Shown: positions 46,262 to 54,583 of the stretch, piece by piece
Position numbering within the stretch: the stretch's first letter is position 1
Layout: each line of letters begins with the position of its first letter
Assembly (NCBI RefSeq): GCF_016653115.1
Contig: NZ_NHRX01000010.1
Coordinates: 1 to 64,000, forward strand
Reading direction: 5' to 3'
Source of the DNA: Rhodocyclus purpureus
GTDB lineage: Bacteria; Pseudomonadota; Gammaproteobacteria; Burkholderiales; Rhodocyclaceae
Length of the DNA: 64,000 bases
The notes under the pieces: generated by a model
Told to the model about the DNA's origin: nothing
Databases searched by the model: none
The model's input: the letters and a program-made list of their open reading frames with translations, nothing else
Program-made: the position numbers and the translations under genes

Positions 46262-47188
46262 TCACCGTCGCTGCCGCCATTCCTCGAGTGCGCTCAGCGC
46301 GCCCTCCAGCGTCGGCAGGATGCGCAGCCCCGCGAGCGGGCGCAGGCGCGTGCAGCCGCCGCCTCCGATCCACAGTTCGACCTCCGGCGGCAGCAGCTCG
46401 CGCAGCTTGCCGACCAGCGGCTGCAGTTGCCGCGTCGGAAACGCCGCCGAGAAGGAGAGCGCGACGATGTCGGCACGGTGCGCGATCGCCGCCTGGCGGA
46501 GGTCGAACAGCGGCAGCTGCGTTCCCAGCGGGATGCAGCTCGCGCCTTCGAGGGCGAGCAGCGCCTGTACCATCAGCAATCCCAGCGTGTGCAGTTCGTC
46601 GGGGACAGTGGTGAGCAGCACGCGCGGTGGCTGGCCACTCGGCGCCAGTCCTGCGAGCGCCTGGCGCAGCAGCGTGGTGATCTGCTCGGTGTACAGGTGC
46701 TCCTCGAACACTTCGATCTCGCCGCGCATCCAGGCTTCGCCGACGGCGATGTTGAGTGGCCCGACCGTATCGATGACGAAGCGCTGCAGGCCCTCGCGCA
46801 GCAGCGCCTGGCTGAGCGTCTGTTGCAGCGCGGGCAGGTCGTGCTCGCGCAACTCCCCGAGCACGCGCTCGATCAGCGGTGCCGCCTTCTGTGGCGCAAT
46901 CTCCTCGCCGTCCGTTGTCGCCGCGACCGGCATCGACTGGGCGCCGAGCAGCGCCAGTTCCTCCTCGCCGGCGCCGACCAGCTTGCCCGGGCGGTAACCG
47001 AGGTCGATCAGTCGCTTGATCAGGCGCAGCCGATCGACCTGCTCGGCAGGATACAGGCGCTCGCCGTGCTCATCGCGGTCCGGCGTCGGGAATCCGTAGC
47101 GACGCTCCCAGGCGCGCAGGGTGTCCTTGCCGAGGCCGGTATCGCGCTCGACCGAGCCAATGTTCAGCGGCGGACGTGGAGTGTTCAT
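46262..47188 (-). CDS. litR: MerR-family regulator with cobalamin-binding photosensor domain (CarH/LitR-like)
   Basis: 308 residues. Residues 8-75 are a MerR winged helix (LNIGSVERDTGLGKDTLRAW ... RLIKRLIDLGYRPGKLVG). From about 100 comes the four-helix bundle with the W-x9-EH motif (Trp153, Glu163, His164) that caps adenosylcobalamin. Next is a B12-binding Rossmann domain with ExHxxG (Glu198, His200, Gly203), His200 being the expected lower cobalt ligand. The residue after Trp153 is Met, where Thermus CarH has His132. It probably represses itself and the divergent operon in the dark and lets go when light destroys the cobalamin. The ATG at 47188 is chosen because AGGA lies upstream and earlier codons overlap the operator. 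Confidence 0.88.
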   Translation of the reverse strand: MNTPRPPLNIGSVERDTGLGKDTLRAWERRYGFPTPDRDEHGERLYPAEQVDRLRLIKRLIDLGYRPGKLVGAGEEELALLGAQSMPVAATTDGEEIAPQKAAPLIERVLGELREHDLPALQQTLSQALLREGLQRFVIDTVGPLNIAVGEAWMRGEIEVFEEHLYTEQITTLLRQALAGLAPSGQPPRVLLTTVPDELHTLGLLMVQALLALEGASCIPLGTQLPLFDLRQAAIAHRADIVALSFSAAFPTRQLQPLVGKLRELLPPEVELWIGGGGCTRLRPLAGLRILPTLEGALSALEEWRQRR

Positions 47189-47189
47189 T

Positions 47190-47202
47190 TTGTCCTGTAC
47201 AA
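47190..47202. promoter_or_regulatory. Operator site 1 (overlaps the litR ribosome-binding site)
   Basis: TTGTCCTGTACAA, an imperfect inverted repeat one base upstream of the litR start. It covers the AGGA on the minus strand that serves as ribosome-binding site. The TGTACA half matches published LitR/CarH-type sites as I remember them. Confidence 0.6.
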
Positions 47203-47245
47203 AGCGAGGTGATGACAATGGTTGACGAAATGCCTTTGCGTTGAT

Positions 47246-47273
47246 AGTTTAGCAAAAAAGACGATTCTGTCCA
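47246..47273 (-). promoter_or_regulatory. Putative litR promoter
   Basis: On the minus strand, TGGACA (47268-47273) and TAAACT (47246-47251) are 16 bp apart, 58 bases before the litR start. The -35 lies inside operator site 2, which fits autoregulation. Confidence 0.5.
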
Positions 47274-47278
47274 GGACA
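47268..47278. promoter_or_regulatory. Operator site 2
   Basis: TGTCC-A-GGACA, a perfect inverted repeat with one central base. It overlaps the predicted -35 of litR. Confidence 0.65.
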
Positions 47279-47381
47279 AGATGCTCTTTCGCTGTGTTGC
47301 GGGGTGTGGCACCACTTCTTCCGGCCCTTCACGTGTCCAGGCAAGGCGGCCACCCTTGCCGGAGACTTACGGCGAGGCTAT

Positions 47382-47396
47382 TTTGTCCAGGACAAA
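47382..47396. promoter_or_regulatory. Operator site 3
   Basis: TTTGTCC-A-GGACAAA, a perfect 7-bp inverted repeat with one central base and the best copy of the motif. It is 150 bases upstream of folE2. Confidence 0.7.
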
Positions 47397-47438
47397 TCGA
47401 AGAATTTCTCGTTTGCATAGAACTCTGCATCTTGCTGC

Positions 47439-47464
47439 TTGTCCAAGGTGTCAAGCTTGGACAA
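47439..47464. promoter_or_regulatory. Operator site 4 (spaced inverted repeat)
   Basis: TTGTCCAAG and CTTGGACAA, exact reverse complements, are separated by 8 bases (GTGTCAAG). They have the same core half-sites as sites 1-3 but a wider spacer. The site is 82 bases upstream of folE2, where it could control that promoter. Confidence 0.65.
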
Positions 47465-47545
47465 ATTTGGCGTCTGCAGCCTTGCCTTGATTGCCACGCT
47501 GCCTGCCATTTTCGACCTCTGTATTCATTTTCCGGAGACTGCCTC

Positions 47546-48346
47546 ATGAATGCCCCCGACACTTTCTTCCTTCCCGACGTCCAGGCCAGTCTCGACACGC
47601 GCCGGCTCGCGATCCACAAGGTCGGCGTCAAGGGCCTGCGCTATCCGCTGGCGCTGGCCGATGCCAAGGGTGGCATCCACCATACCGTCGCCCAGGTGTC
47701 GATGTCGGTCGGTCTGCCACCCGACGTCAAGGGAACGCACATGTCACGGTTCGTCGAAATCCTCGAACAGCCGCGCGCGCCGCTCGACGCCAACGGCTTC
47801 CTGGCCATGCTCGATCAGACGCTGGAGCGCCTCGATGCGGAGAGCGGCTGCATCGACTTTTCCTTCCCGTACTTCATCGCCAAGGCGGCTCCGGTTTCCG
47901 GTGTCGAGAGCCTGCTCGACTACGACGTTCGCCTGATCGCCGAGAAGCGCGAAGGCGAGCGTGCCGAACTGTCGATCGAGGTCGTCGCGCCGGTGACCAG
48001 CCTGTGCCCTTGCTCGAAGAAGATCAGCGAGTACGGCGCGCATAACCAGCGCTCGCACATCACCATCCGCGCGCTCTTGCGCGGGCCGCTGACGCCCGAG
48101 GCGCTGGTGCGCCTGGCCGAGGAAGAGGCCTCGTGCGAGGTGTTCGGCCTCTTGAAGCGTCCCGACGAGAAGTGGGTGACCGAACGTGCCTACGACAACC
48201 CGAAGTTCGTCGAGGATCTGGTGCGCGACATCGCGCTGCGCCTGATGCGCGAGCCTTCGATCGCCGAATGGACGGTGAAGTCCGAGAACTTCGAGTCGAT
48301 CCACAACCACTCGGCCTACGCCGAGATCAGCGGCATCAACGCCTGA
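47546..48346 (+). CDS. folE2: GTP cyclohydrolase FolE2
   Basis: 266 residues starting at MNAPDTFFLPDVQASLDTR. Typical FolE2 features are VGVKGLRYPL, KGTHMSRFVEIL, VTSLCPCSKKISEYGAHNQR (the Cys is the expected metal ligand) and ESIHNHSAYA. It makes 7,8-dihydroneopterin triphosphate for folate and pterins, and is less zinc-dependent than FolE. Being first in a presumed LitR operon, it may feed pterin/folate cofactors needed in light, for example for a photolyase encoded elsewhere. It is 46 bases before the FAD oxidoreductase. Confidence 0.94.
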   Translation: MNAPDTFFLPDVQASLDTRRLAIHKVGVKGLRYPLALADAKGGIHHTVAQVSMSVGLPPDVKGTHMSRFVEILEQPRAPLDANGFLAMLDQTLERLDAESGCIDFSFPYFIAKAAPVSGVESLLDYDVRLIAEKREGERAELSIEVVAPVTSLCPCSKKISEYGAHNQRSHITIRALLRGPLTPEALVRLAEEEASCEVFGLLKRPDEKWVTERAYDNPKFVEDLVRDIALRLMREPSIAEWTVKSENFESIHNHSAYAEISGINA

Positions 48347-48392
48347 GCAGGGGGCTCGGCGTCGAATAACATTCATCAACAGGGAGAATAAA

Positions 48393-49730
48393 ATGCGGGG
48401 AATGCAAAGGATTGCGGTCGTCGGCTCGGGAATCTCGGGGCTGTCGGCGGCGTGGCTGCTCGGGCAGAAGTACGAGGTGACGCTGTTCGAGTCCGCCGAT
48501 TACCTGGGCGGGCACACCAACACCGTGGACGTCACGCTCGACGGGGTGACGCACCCGGTCGATACGGGTTTCCTCGTGTACAACACGAAGACCTACCCGA
48601 ACCTGACCGCCATGTTCGCGCAGCTCGGCGTCGCCAGCGTCGAGACCGAGATGTCCTTTGCCGTCAGCCTCGAAGAGCCGCGCCTCGAATGGTCGGGTTC
48701 CAGCCTGGCGACGGTGTTCGGGCAGAAGCGCAACCTGCTGCGCCCCGACTTCCTGCGCATGCTCACCGACATCCTGCGCTTCAACCGCGAATCGGTCGAT
48801 TGCCTCGAACTGAACCCGCACGACGAGCGCACGCTGCGCGAGTTCCTCGCCGAGAAGGGCTACTCGAAGAGCTTCCAGGAGTGGTACCTGCTGCCGATGG
48901 CGGCGGCGATCTGGTCGTGCCCGGCCGGCCAGATGCTCGACTACCCGCTGATCACCTTCCTGCGTTTCTGCCGCAACCACGGCCTCCTGCAGATCAACGA
49001 CCGGCCGATGTGGCGGACCGTTCGCGGTGGCGCGCGCGAGTACGTGCGCCGGTTGGCGCTGTTGATCGACGAGGTGCGCCTGTCGTCGCCGGTGAGCGCG
49101 CTGCGTCGCGTCGCCGGTGGCGTCGAGATCGTCTCGCCGCGCGGCGTCGAGCGCTTCGACCAGGTCGTGCTCGCCTGTCACAGCGACCAGGCGCTGAAGA
49201 TCCTCGGCGAGCACGCCTCCGCCGACGAGCGCGCGCTGCTCGGCGCGGTCCGCTACCAGCAGAATCGCGCCGTGCTGCACTGCGACGAGACCCTGCTGCC
49301 ACGCGACCGCTCGCTGTGGGCCGCGTGGAACTACCTCTCCGCGAAGGGCGAACTCGACCAGCGCCCGGTGGCCGTTTCCTACCTGCTCAACCGCCTGCAG
49401 CCGGTGCCGTTCAAGCAGCCGGTGCTGGTCACCCTGAACCCGCCGCGCGAGCCCGCTGCCGACAAGGTGTTCGCCGAGTTCGAGTACGCGCACCCGGTGT
49501 TCGACGCAGCGGCCGTCGCCGCCCAGGAGAAGCTGGCCGCAGTCTCCGGCAGCGACCGGGTCTGGCTGTGCGGCGCGTGGACCGGCAACGGCTTCCACGA
49601 GGACGGGCTCAAGTCCGGCCTCCTCGTCGCCAACGCGCTCGGCTGCCGCGCGCCCTGGCAGGGCGCCGAGCGCGTCGAGGAACTGCCGCCGCTGCTCTAT
49701 CCCGGCTACAGCGAGGCGGCGCCGGCATGA
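48393..49730 (+). CDS. FAD-dependent amine-oxidase-like oxidoreductase
   Basis: 445 residues with a strong ribosome-binding site (AGGGAG). The dinucleotide fold is at the N-terminus (IAVVGSGISGLSAAWLLGQ) and the C-terminal FAD motif is VWLCGAWTGNGFHEDGLKSG. It belongs to the NAD(P)-binding/amine-oxidase-type proteins that are always seen with DUF1365 and a CFA-like methyltransferase; in Rhodobacter the set belongs to the singlet-oxygen regulon and unusual fatty acid synthesis. It probably oxidises a lipid acyl chain (inference). The stop overlaps the next gene (ATGA). Confidence 0.88.
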   Translation: MRGMQRIAVVGSGISGLSAAWLLGQKYEVTLFESADYLGGHTNTVDVTLDGVTHPVDTGFLVYNTKTYPNLTAMFAQLGVASVETEMSFAVSLEEPRLEWSGSSLATVFGQKRNLLRPDFLRMLTDILRFNRESVDCLELNPHDERTLREFLAEKGYSKSFQEWYLLPMAAAIWSCPAGQMLDYPLITFLRFCRNHGLLQINDRPMWRTVRGGAREYVRRLALLIDEVRLSSPVSALRRVAGGVEIVSPRGVERFDQVVLACHSDQALKILGEHASADERALLGAVRYQQNRAVLHCDETLLPRDRSLWAAWNYLSAKGELDQRPVAVSYLLNRLQPVPFKQPVLVTLNPPREPAADKVFAEFEYAHPVFDAAAVAAQEKLAAVSGSDRVWLCGAWTGNGFHEDGLKSGLLVANALGCRAPWQGAERVEELPPLLYPGYSEAAPA

Positions 49731-50533
49731 ACGCCCCGGTCGCCCGCATCGGCTTCGGCGAAGTGATGCACCACCGGCTGCGGCCGGCGCAACATCGCTT
49801 CGTCTATCCGGCCTACTTTTTCCTGCTGCCGCTTTCAAGGCTGCAGGAGGCGGGCGGCGGACTGTTCTCGATCAACGCCTTCAACCTTTTTTCCTTCCGC
49901 TTTGCCGACTATGGTGCGCGCGACGGCTCGCATCCGCTGCCGTGGATCCGGCGCCAGCTGGCCGACGCCGGCATCGACGCCGACGGCGAGGTGTGGCTGC
50001 ACACCTTCCCGCGCGTGCTCGGCATCAACTTCAACCCGGTCAGCTTCTGGTTCTGCCACGACGCCGCCGGCGAACTGGTCGCGGTGCTCGCCGAAGTCAG
50101 CAACACCTTCGGCGAACGCCACAACTATCTGCTCACCAAGCCAGACGGCGCGCCGATCGCTAACGGCGAGCGCCTCGGCTGCGCCAAGGTCTTTCACGTC
50201 TCGCCGTTCAACCAAGTCGTCGGCGGCTATCGTTTCCGTTTCCGGCGGCGCCTGCCCGGCGGCGCCGTCGCGTCCGGGGCGACGCCCGAGCCGGAAGAGC
50301 TGCGTCTGGCGCGCATCGACTACGCCGACGACGAAGGCGACCTGCTGCTCACTTCGATCTCCGGACGCGTCGAGCCACTCACCAGCAGGACCCTGCGCAA
50401 GGCTTTCCTGCGTTACCCGTGGCAACCGCTCGGCGTCCTCGCGCGCATCCACTGGCAGGCGCTGGCCTTGTGGCGCAAGCACGTTCCCTTCTTCCACAAA
50501 CCCGCTCCCCCGCTTGAGGAGACGACGCGATGA
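49727..50533 (+). CDS. DUF1365 family protein
   Basis: 268 residues beginning MNAPVARIGFGEVMHHRLRP. Typical DUF1365 stretches are HRFVYPAYFFLLPL, NPVSFWFCHD and FGERHNYLL, and it has the conserved KVFHVSPFNQV. The function is unknown; it always travels with the FAD oxidoreductase and methyltransferase and is presumably part of the same lipid modification. ATGA overlaps on both sides. Confidence 0.88.
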   Translation: MNAPVARIGFGEVMHHRLRPAQHRFVYPAYFFLLPLSRLQEAGGGLFSINAFNLFSFRFADYGARDGSHPLPWIRRQLADAGIDADGEVWLHTFPRVLGINFNPVSFWFCHDAAGELVAVLAEVSNTFGERHNYLLTKPDGAPIANGERLGCAKVFHVSPFNQVVGGYRFRFRRRLPGGAVASGATPEPEELRLARIDYADDEGDLLLTSISGRVEPLTSRTLRKAFLRYPWQPLGVLARIHWQALALWRKHVPFFHKPAPPLEETTR

Positions 50534-51816
50534 ATTCCGCCAACAGCTCGCTCGCCCTGGATTCAGTCGGCCCCGTTCCACTGTCCTCTGCGCCACTGTC
50601 CGAAGCAAGTTCCGCCGAACTGCCGCGCAGCGCGGCCTTGATCCTGCGCCTGCTTGCCGGTATCGAGCACGGCCGCCTCGAACTGCAACTGCCCGACGGC
50701 AGCGTGCACCGGGCCGGCAGCGACGAGACGCAGGAGGCACGGCATGCAGTGCTGGCGATCGGTGATTGGGAGGTATTCGACGAGGTGCTCGCGCGCGGCG
50801 ACGTCGCCTTTGCCGAGGCCTACATCGACGGGCGCTGGCAGACGCCCGACCTGGCGGCGCTGCTCACCCTGCTCGCCGCCAATCGCACGCTGATCGAGCG
50901 CGCCGTCTATGGCAACTGGCTGAGCCTCGCCTGGGACCGCCTGCGCCACCTGCTGCGCGCCAATACCCGGCGCGGATCGAAGCGCAACATCATGGCACAC
51001 TACGACCTCGGCAACGAGTTCTACCGGCAATGGCTCGACCCGACGATGAGCTATTCGAGCGCGCTCTACACCAGCCCCGGTCAGCCGCTGGCCGACGCGC
51101 AACTGGCCAAGTACCGGCGCATCCTGCGCCGCCTCGACGTCCAGCCGGGGCAGCGGATCCTCGAGATCGGCTGTGGCTGGGGTGGCTTTGCCGAGGTCGC
51201 GGCCGGCGAATTCGGCGCGCAGGTGCATGGGCTGACGCTGTCGCCGGCGCAACTCGAGTTTGCGCGCGCGCGCCTCGATCGCGCCGGACTCGGCGGACAG
51301 GTCGAGCTCGAACTGCGTGACTACCGCGACCTCGCCGGTCCGGGTGTCGACCACAGCTACGACCACATCGTCTCGATCGAGATGTTCGAGGCGGTCGGCG
51401 AACGCTGGTGGCCCGCCTACTTCAAGGGGCTGCGCCGCCTGCTCAAGCCGCAGGGACGCGCGCTGGTGCAGACGATCACCATCCGCGACGATCTGTTCGC
51501 GCGCTACCGGCGCGGCACCGACTTCATCCAGCAGCACGTCTTCCCGGGCGGCATGCTGCCGTCGCCATCGGTGTTCCGGCAGCGCGCCGCCGCCGCCGCC
51601 GGACTCGTCGTCAGCGACGCGCTCGCCTTCGGCGCCGACTACGCGCGCACGCTCGCCGAATGGGCCGACAGCTTCGAGCGCGCGCAGCCGGCGATCCGGG
51701 AGCAGGGCTTCGACGAGCGCTTCGCGCGCCTGTGGCGCTTCTACCTCGCCTACTGCGAGGCCGGTTTCGCCAGCGGCTCGACCGATGTCTACCAGTTCGA
51801 GCTGAGCGCGGCGTAA
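50530..51816 (+). CDS. Cyclopropane-fatty-acid-synthase-like methyltransferase
   Basis: 428 residues. The SAM-binding motif is ILEIGCGWGGFAEVAAGEFG. The CFA-type lead is NIMAHYDLGNEFYRQWLDPTMSY (split: HYDLGNEFY, then MSYSS), with SIEMFEAVGERWW and DFIQQHVFPGGMLPS. It probably transfers a methyl or methylene to the double bond of a phospholipid acyl chain. It is co-translated with the DUF1365 gene. Confidence 0.9.
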   Translation: MNSANSSLALDSVGPVPLSSAPLSEASSAELPRSAALILRLLAGIEHGRLELQLPDGSVHRAGSDETQEARHAVLAIGDWEVFDEVLARGDVAFAEAYIDGRWQTPDLAALLTLLAANRTLIERAVYGNWLSLAWDRLRHLLRANTRRGSKRNIMAHYDLGNEFYRQWLDPTMSYSSALYTSPGQPLADAQLAKYRRILRRLDVQPGQRILEIGCGWGGFAEVAAGEFGAQVHGLTLSPAQLEFARARLDRAGLGGQVELELRDYRDLAGPGVDHSYDHIVSIEMFEAVGERWWPAYFKGLRRLLKPQGRALVQTITIRDDLFARYRRGTDFIQQHVFPGGMLPSPSVFRQRAAAAAGLVVSDALAFGADYARTLAEWADSFERAQPAIREQGFDERFARLWRFYLAYCEAGFASGSTDVYQFELSAA

Positions 51817-51832
51817 GCAGCGCCCGGCCGCC

Positions 51833-53185
51833 ATGAGCGCGCTCGCCTCTCCATCGCCGACCATGCCTGCGTCTCCGGCTCCTCCACTCGCAGCGAACGC
51901 GGCGGCTGACTGGCGGCGGCGCCTGGCCTACGGCGCGCTCGGCCTGCCGCTGGCGATGGCCGCGCTGCCGGTCTACGTGCATGTGCCGCGCCTCTGGGCC
52001 GAGGTCAGCGGCATCAGCCTCGCGCTGCTCGGCGGCCTCCTGCTCGCCTCGCGCCTGCTCGACGCCTTCGTCGATCCGCTGCTCGGGGCCTGGAGCGACC
52101 GTGCCGCCGGCCGTCGCCGGCTGATCGTCCTCGCGCTGCCTTTCCTCGCTGCCGGCTTCTGCGCGCTGCTGATGCCTCCCGCCGACGGGCCTGCCGTTCC
52201 CTGGCTGCTCGCCGCGCTGCTCGCCACCTACTTCGGTTTTTCACTGGCCAGCATCGCCTACCAGGCCTGGGGCGCCGAGATCGGCGCCAGCGCCGGTGAG
52301 CGCACCCGGCTCGTCGCCAGCCGCGAAGCTTTCGGCCTCGTCGGCGTCATGCTCGCCGCCGCCTTGCCGGGTCTGCTCGCCACTCCCGGTAGTCCGCCGG
52401 GAGCGGGGCTGGCGATGCTGGCCTGGCTCTTCGTTCCGCTGCTTTTCCTGCTCGCTGCGATCTCGCTGCTCGGCGCCGCACCGGTGCGCGCCGCGGTGCC
52501 GGCGGCCGCGCCGATGGGCGAAGCGCTGGGCGCCGGACTGCTGCAGCCGCTTTCCGATTCCCGCTTTCGCCGCCTGCTCGCCGTCTATGTCGCCAACGGC
52601 ATCGCGGCTTCCCTGCCGGCGACGCTGGTCCTCTTCTTCGTCGCCGACGTGCTGCACGCCGAGCAGTGGAGCGGCGCTTTCCTGGCGCTCTACTTCGTCA
52701 GCGGGGTCGTCTTCCTGCCGCTGTGGGTCGCGCTGGCGCGGCGCATCGGTCGCGTCGTCACCTGGGTGCTGGCGATGGCCGTGGCCTGCCTGGCCTTTAC
52801 CGGTGCCGGGCTCCTCGGCAGCGGCGATGTCTGGCCGTTCGCGCTGGTCTGCCTGCTCTCCGGCGCTGCGCTTGGTGCCGACCTGTGCCTGCCGGCTGCC
52901 TTGCTCGCCGAGATCAGCCAGGGCAAGGCGCAGGGCACCGCGGCCGACGCCGGCGGCTATTTCGGCTGGTGGAACCTGGTCGGCAAGCTCAACCTCGCGC
53001 TAGCCGCGGGGCTGGCGCTGCCGCTACTCGAATTCACCGGCTACCGGCCGGGCGGCGCCGCGGGCGAGGTTTCATCGGTCGCCGGCCTGATCCTGATCTA
53101 CTGTGGCCTGCCCATCGTTTTCAAAACCGTCGCCGCCGTGCTTGCCTGGCGCTGGCGACATCTGCTGGAGGAGGAAGAATCATGA
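51833..53185 (+). CDS. MFS transporter of the GPH (sugar:cation symporter-like) type
   Basis: 450 residues with about twelve membrane helices. Motifs resemble MFS_2 (FVDPLLGAWSDRAAGRRRLIV, YQAWGAEIGASAGERTRLVASRE). It starts 16 bases after the methyltransferase and overlaps the DUF3833 gene by ATGA. Members linked to this operon type may move a lipid or a small molecule rather than a sugar; the substrate is unknown. Confidence 0.85.
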   Translation: MSALASPSPTMPASPAPPLAANAAADWRRRLAYGALGLPLAMAALPVYVHVPRLWAEVSGISLALLGGLLLASRLLDAFVDPLLGAWSDRAAGRRRLIVLALPFLAAGFCALLMPPADGPAVPWLLAALLATYFGFSLASIAYQAWGAEIGASAGERTRLVASREAFGLVGVMLAAALPGLLATPGSPPGAGLAMLAWLFVPLLFLLAAISLLGAAPVRAAVPAAAPMGEALGAGLLQPLSDSRFRRLLAVYVANGIAASLPATLVLFFVADVLHAEQWSGAFLALYFVSGVVFLPLWVALARRIGRVVTWVLAMAVACLAFTGAGLLGSGDVWPFALVCLLSGAALGADLCLPAALLAEISQGKAQGTAADAGGYFGWWNLVGKLNLALAAGLALPLLEFTGYRPGGAAGEVSSVAGLILIYCGLPIVFKTVAAVLAWRWRHLLEEEES

Positions 53186-53727
53186 AATCCATTCGTGGCC
53201 TGCTGGCTTTCTGCCTGTTGCTGCCGGCGCTGTCCGGTTGCGCCGGGAGCAGCGTCTCACAGTACCGCGCCGAGCAGCCGAAGCTCGACCTGGCGACCTA
53301 TTTCGACGGCGTCATCGACGGCTGGGGGATGTTCCAGGACCGCTCGGGCGAGGTGAAGAAGCGTTTCCACGTGGTCATCAACGCCACCTGGGAGAAGAAG
53401 GACGGCGTCGATGTCGGCACCCTCGACGAGCACTTCGACTGGTCCGACGGAACGACCTCGCGGCGCGTGTGGACGATCACGCGCCTGGGCGACGGTCGCT
53501 ACAGCGGTCGTGCCGACGACGTCGTCGGCGAGGCCGAGGGCGAGGCCGCCGGCAACGCGCTGCGCTGGCGTTACGTGCTGGCGCTGCCGGTCGATGGCAA
53601 GGTCTGGAACGTCGATTTCGACGACTGGATGTACCTGATGGACGACTCGGTGATGCTCAACCGCTCCGAGATGAAGAAGTTCGGCTTCCGTCTCGGCGAA
53701 GTGACGCTGAGCTTCAAGAAGCGCTGA
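53182..53727 (+). CDS. DUF3833 lipoprotein
   Basis: 181 residues with lipobox LPALSGCAGS. The body is rich in aromatic and acidic residues (YFDGVIDGWGMFQDRSG, HFDWSDGTTSRRVWTI, FDDWMYLMDDSVMLNRSEM) characteristic of DUF3833. It is likely anchored in the envelope, and its lipocalin-like look suggests lipid binding (inference). Confidence 0.87.
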   Translation: MKSIRGLLAFCLLLPALSGCAGSSVSQYRAEQPKLDLATYFDGVIDGWGMFQDRSGEVKKRFHVVINATWEKKDGVDVGTLDEHFDWSDGTTSRRVWTITRLGDGRYSGRADDVVGEAEGEAAGNALRWRYVLALPVDGKVWNVDFDDWMYLMDDSVMLNRSEMKKFGFRLGEVTLSFKKR

Positions 53728-53771
53728 TCCCCTCATTGTCCACTGCTGATCCTGCCAACGGAGGCCGCACC

Positions 53772-54569
53772 ATGAGCGCGCTCAACCCGACCATCGACGA
53801 CTGGCGCGGCCTGCGCGTCTGGCTGTTCGGCGCCTCGACCGGAATCGGCGCGGCGCTGGCGCGCGAGCTGGCCGCACGCGGGGCACGCCTCGCGCTGTCG
53901 GCACGCAGTGCCGACAAGCTGGCCGCACTCGCCGGCGAACTGGGCAGCAAGCTCGCTGCCGGGCCGGCGCCCTTGCTGCTGCCCTGCGACGCGAGCAAGG
54001 ACGACAGTCTCGCCGCGGCCTGGGGGAGCCTGCTCGACGCCTGGGGGGGCGTCGACGTCGCCATCTACCTCGCCGGCGACTACACGCCGATGCGCGCCGA
54101 CGCGATCGACATGGCGGTGGCGCGGCGGCTGATCGACGTGAACCTGGTCGGCGCGATCGCCTTCACGGCGCTGCTCGCGCCGCAACTGAAGGCGCAGCGC
54201 GCCGGACAGATCGCGCTGACGGCGAGCGTTGCCGGCTACTGCGGCCTGCCCAAGTCGCTGGTCTATGGCGCGAGCAAGGCCGCGCTGATCAACTTCTGCG
54301 AGACGCTCTACCTCGACCTGTCGCCCTACGGCGTCGGCGTGCGCGTGATCAACCCCGGCTTCGTCGCCACCCCGCTCACGGCGCAGAACGACTTCACGAT
54401 GCCGGCGCTGCAGACGCCCGAGCAGGCGGCGAGCGCGATCGTCGCCGGATTCGCCTCGGGTGCGTTCGAGATCGATTTTCCCAGGCGCTTCACGCGCGTG
54501 ATGAAGACCCTGGCGCTGCTGCCCTACCGCCTGTTCTTCCCGCTCGTCCGCCGCTTCACCGGCCTCTGA
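53772..54569 (+). CDS. Short-chain dehydrogenase/reductase
   Basis: 265 residues from ATG 53772 with GGAGG upstream. NAD(P)-binding motif FGASTGIGAALARELAARG, then YLAGDYTPM, the Ser in TASVAGYCG, and the catalytic YGASK (Tyr-x-x-x-Lys). It reduces or oxidises a carbonyl/alcohol. In this operon it probably acts on the modified acyl chain or a derived aldehyde (inference). Confidence 0.9.
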   Translation: MSALNPTIDDWRGLRVWLFGASTGIGAALARELAARGARLALSARSADKLAALAGELGSKLAAGPAPLLLPCDASKDDSLAAAWGSLLDAWGGVDVAIYLAGDYTPMRADAIDMAVARRLIDVNLVGAIAFTALLAPQLKAQRAGQIALTASVAGYCGLPKSLVYGASKAALINFCETLYLDLSPYGVGVRVINPGFVATPLTAQNDFTMPALQTPEQAASAIVAGFASGAFEIDFPRRFTRVMKTLALLPYRLFFPLVRRFTGL

Positions 54570-54583
54570 AGGAGTCCTCGTCG

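Larger units (their letters stand above)
47189..47545. promoter_or_regulatory. Divergent control region between litR and folE2
   Basis: 357 bases without a gene. It holds four TTGTCC-type inverted repeats and a likely litR promoter, listed separately. A clear -10/-35 pair for folE2 was not found. The folE2 ribosome-binding site is CGGAG at 47533-47537. Confidence 0.7.
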
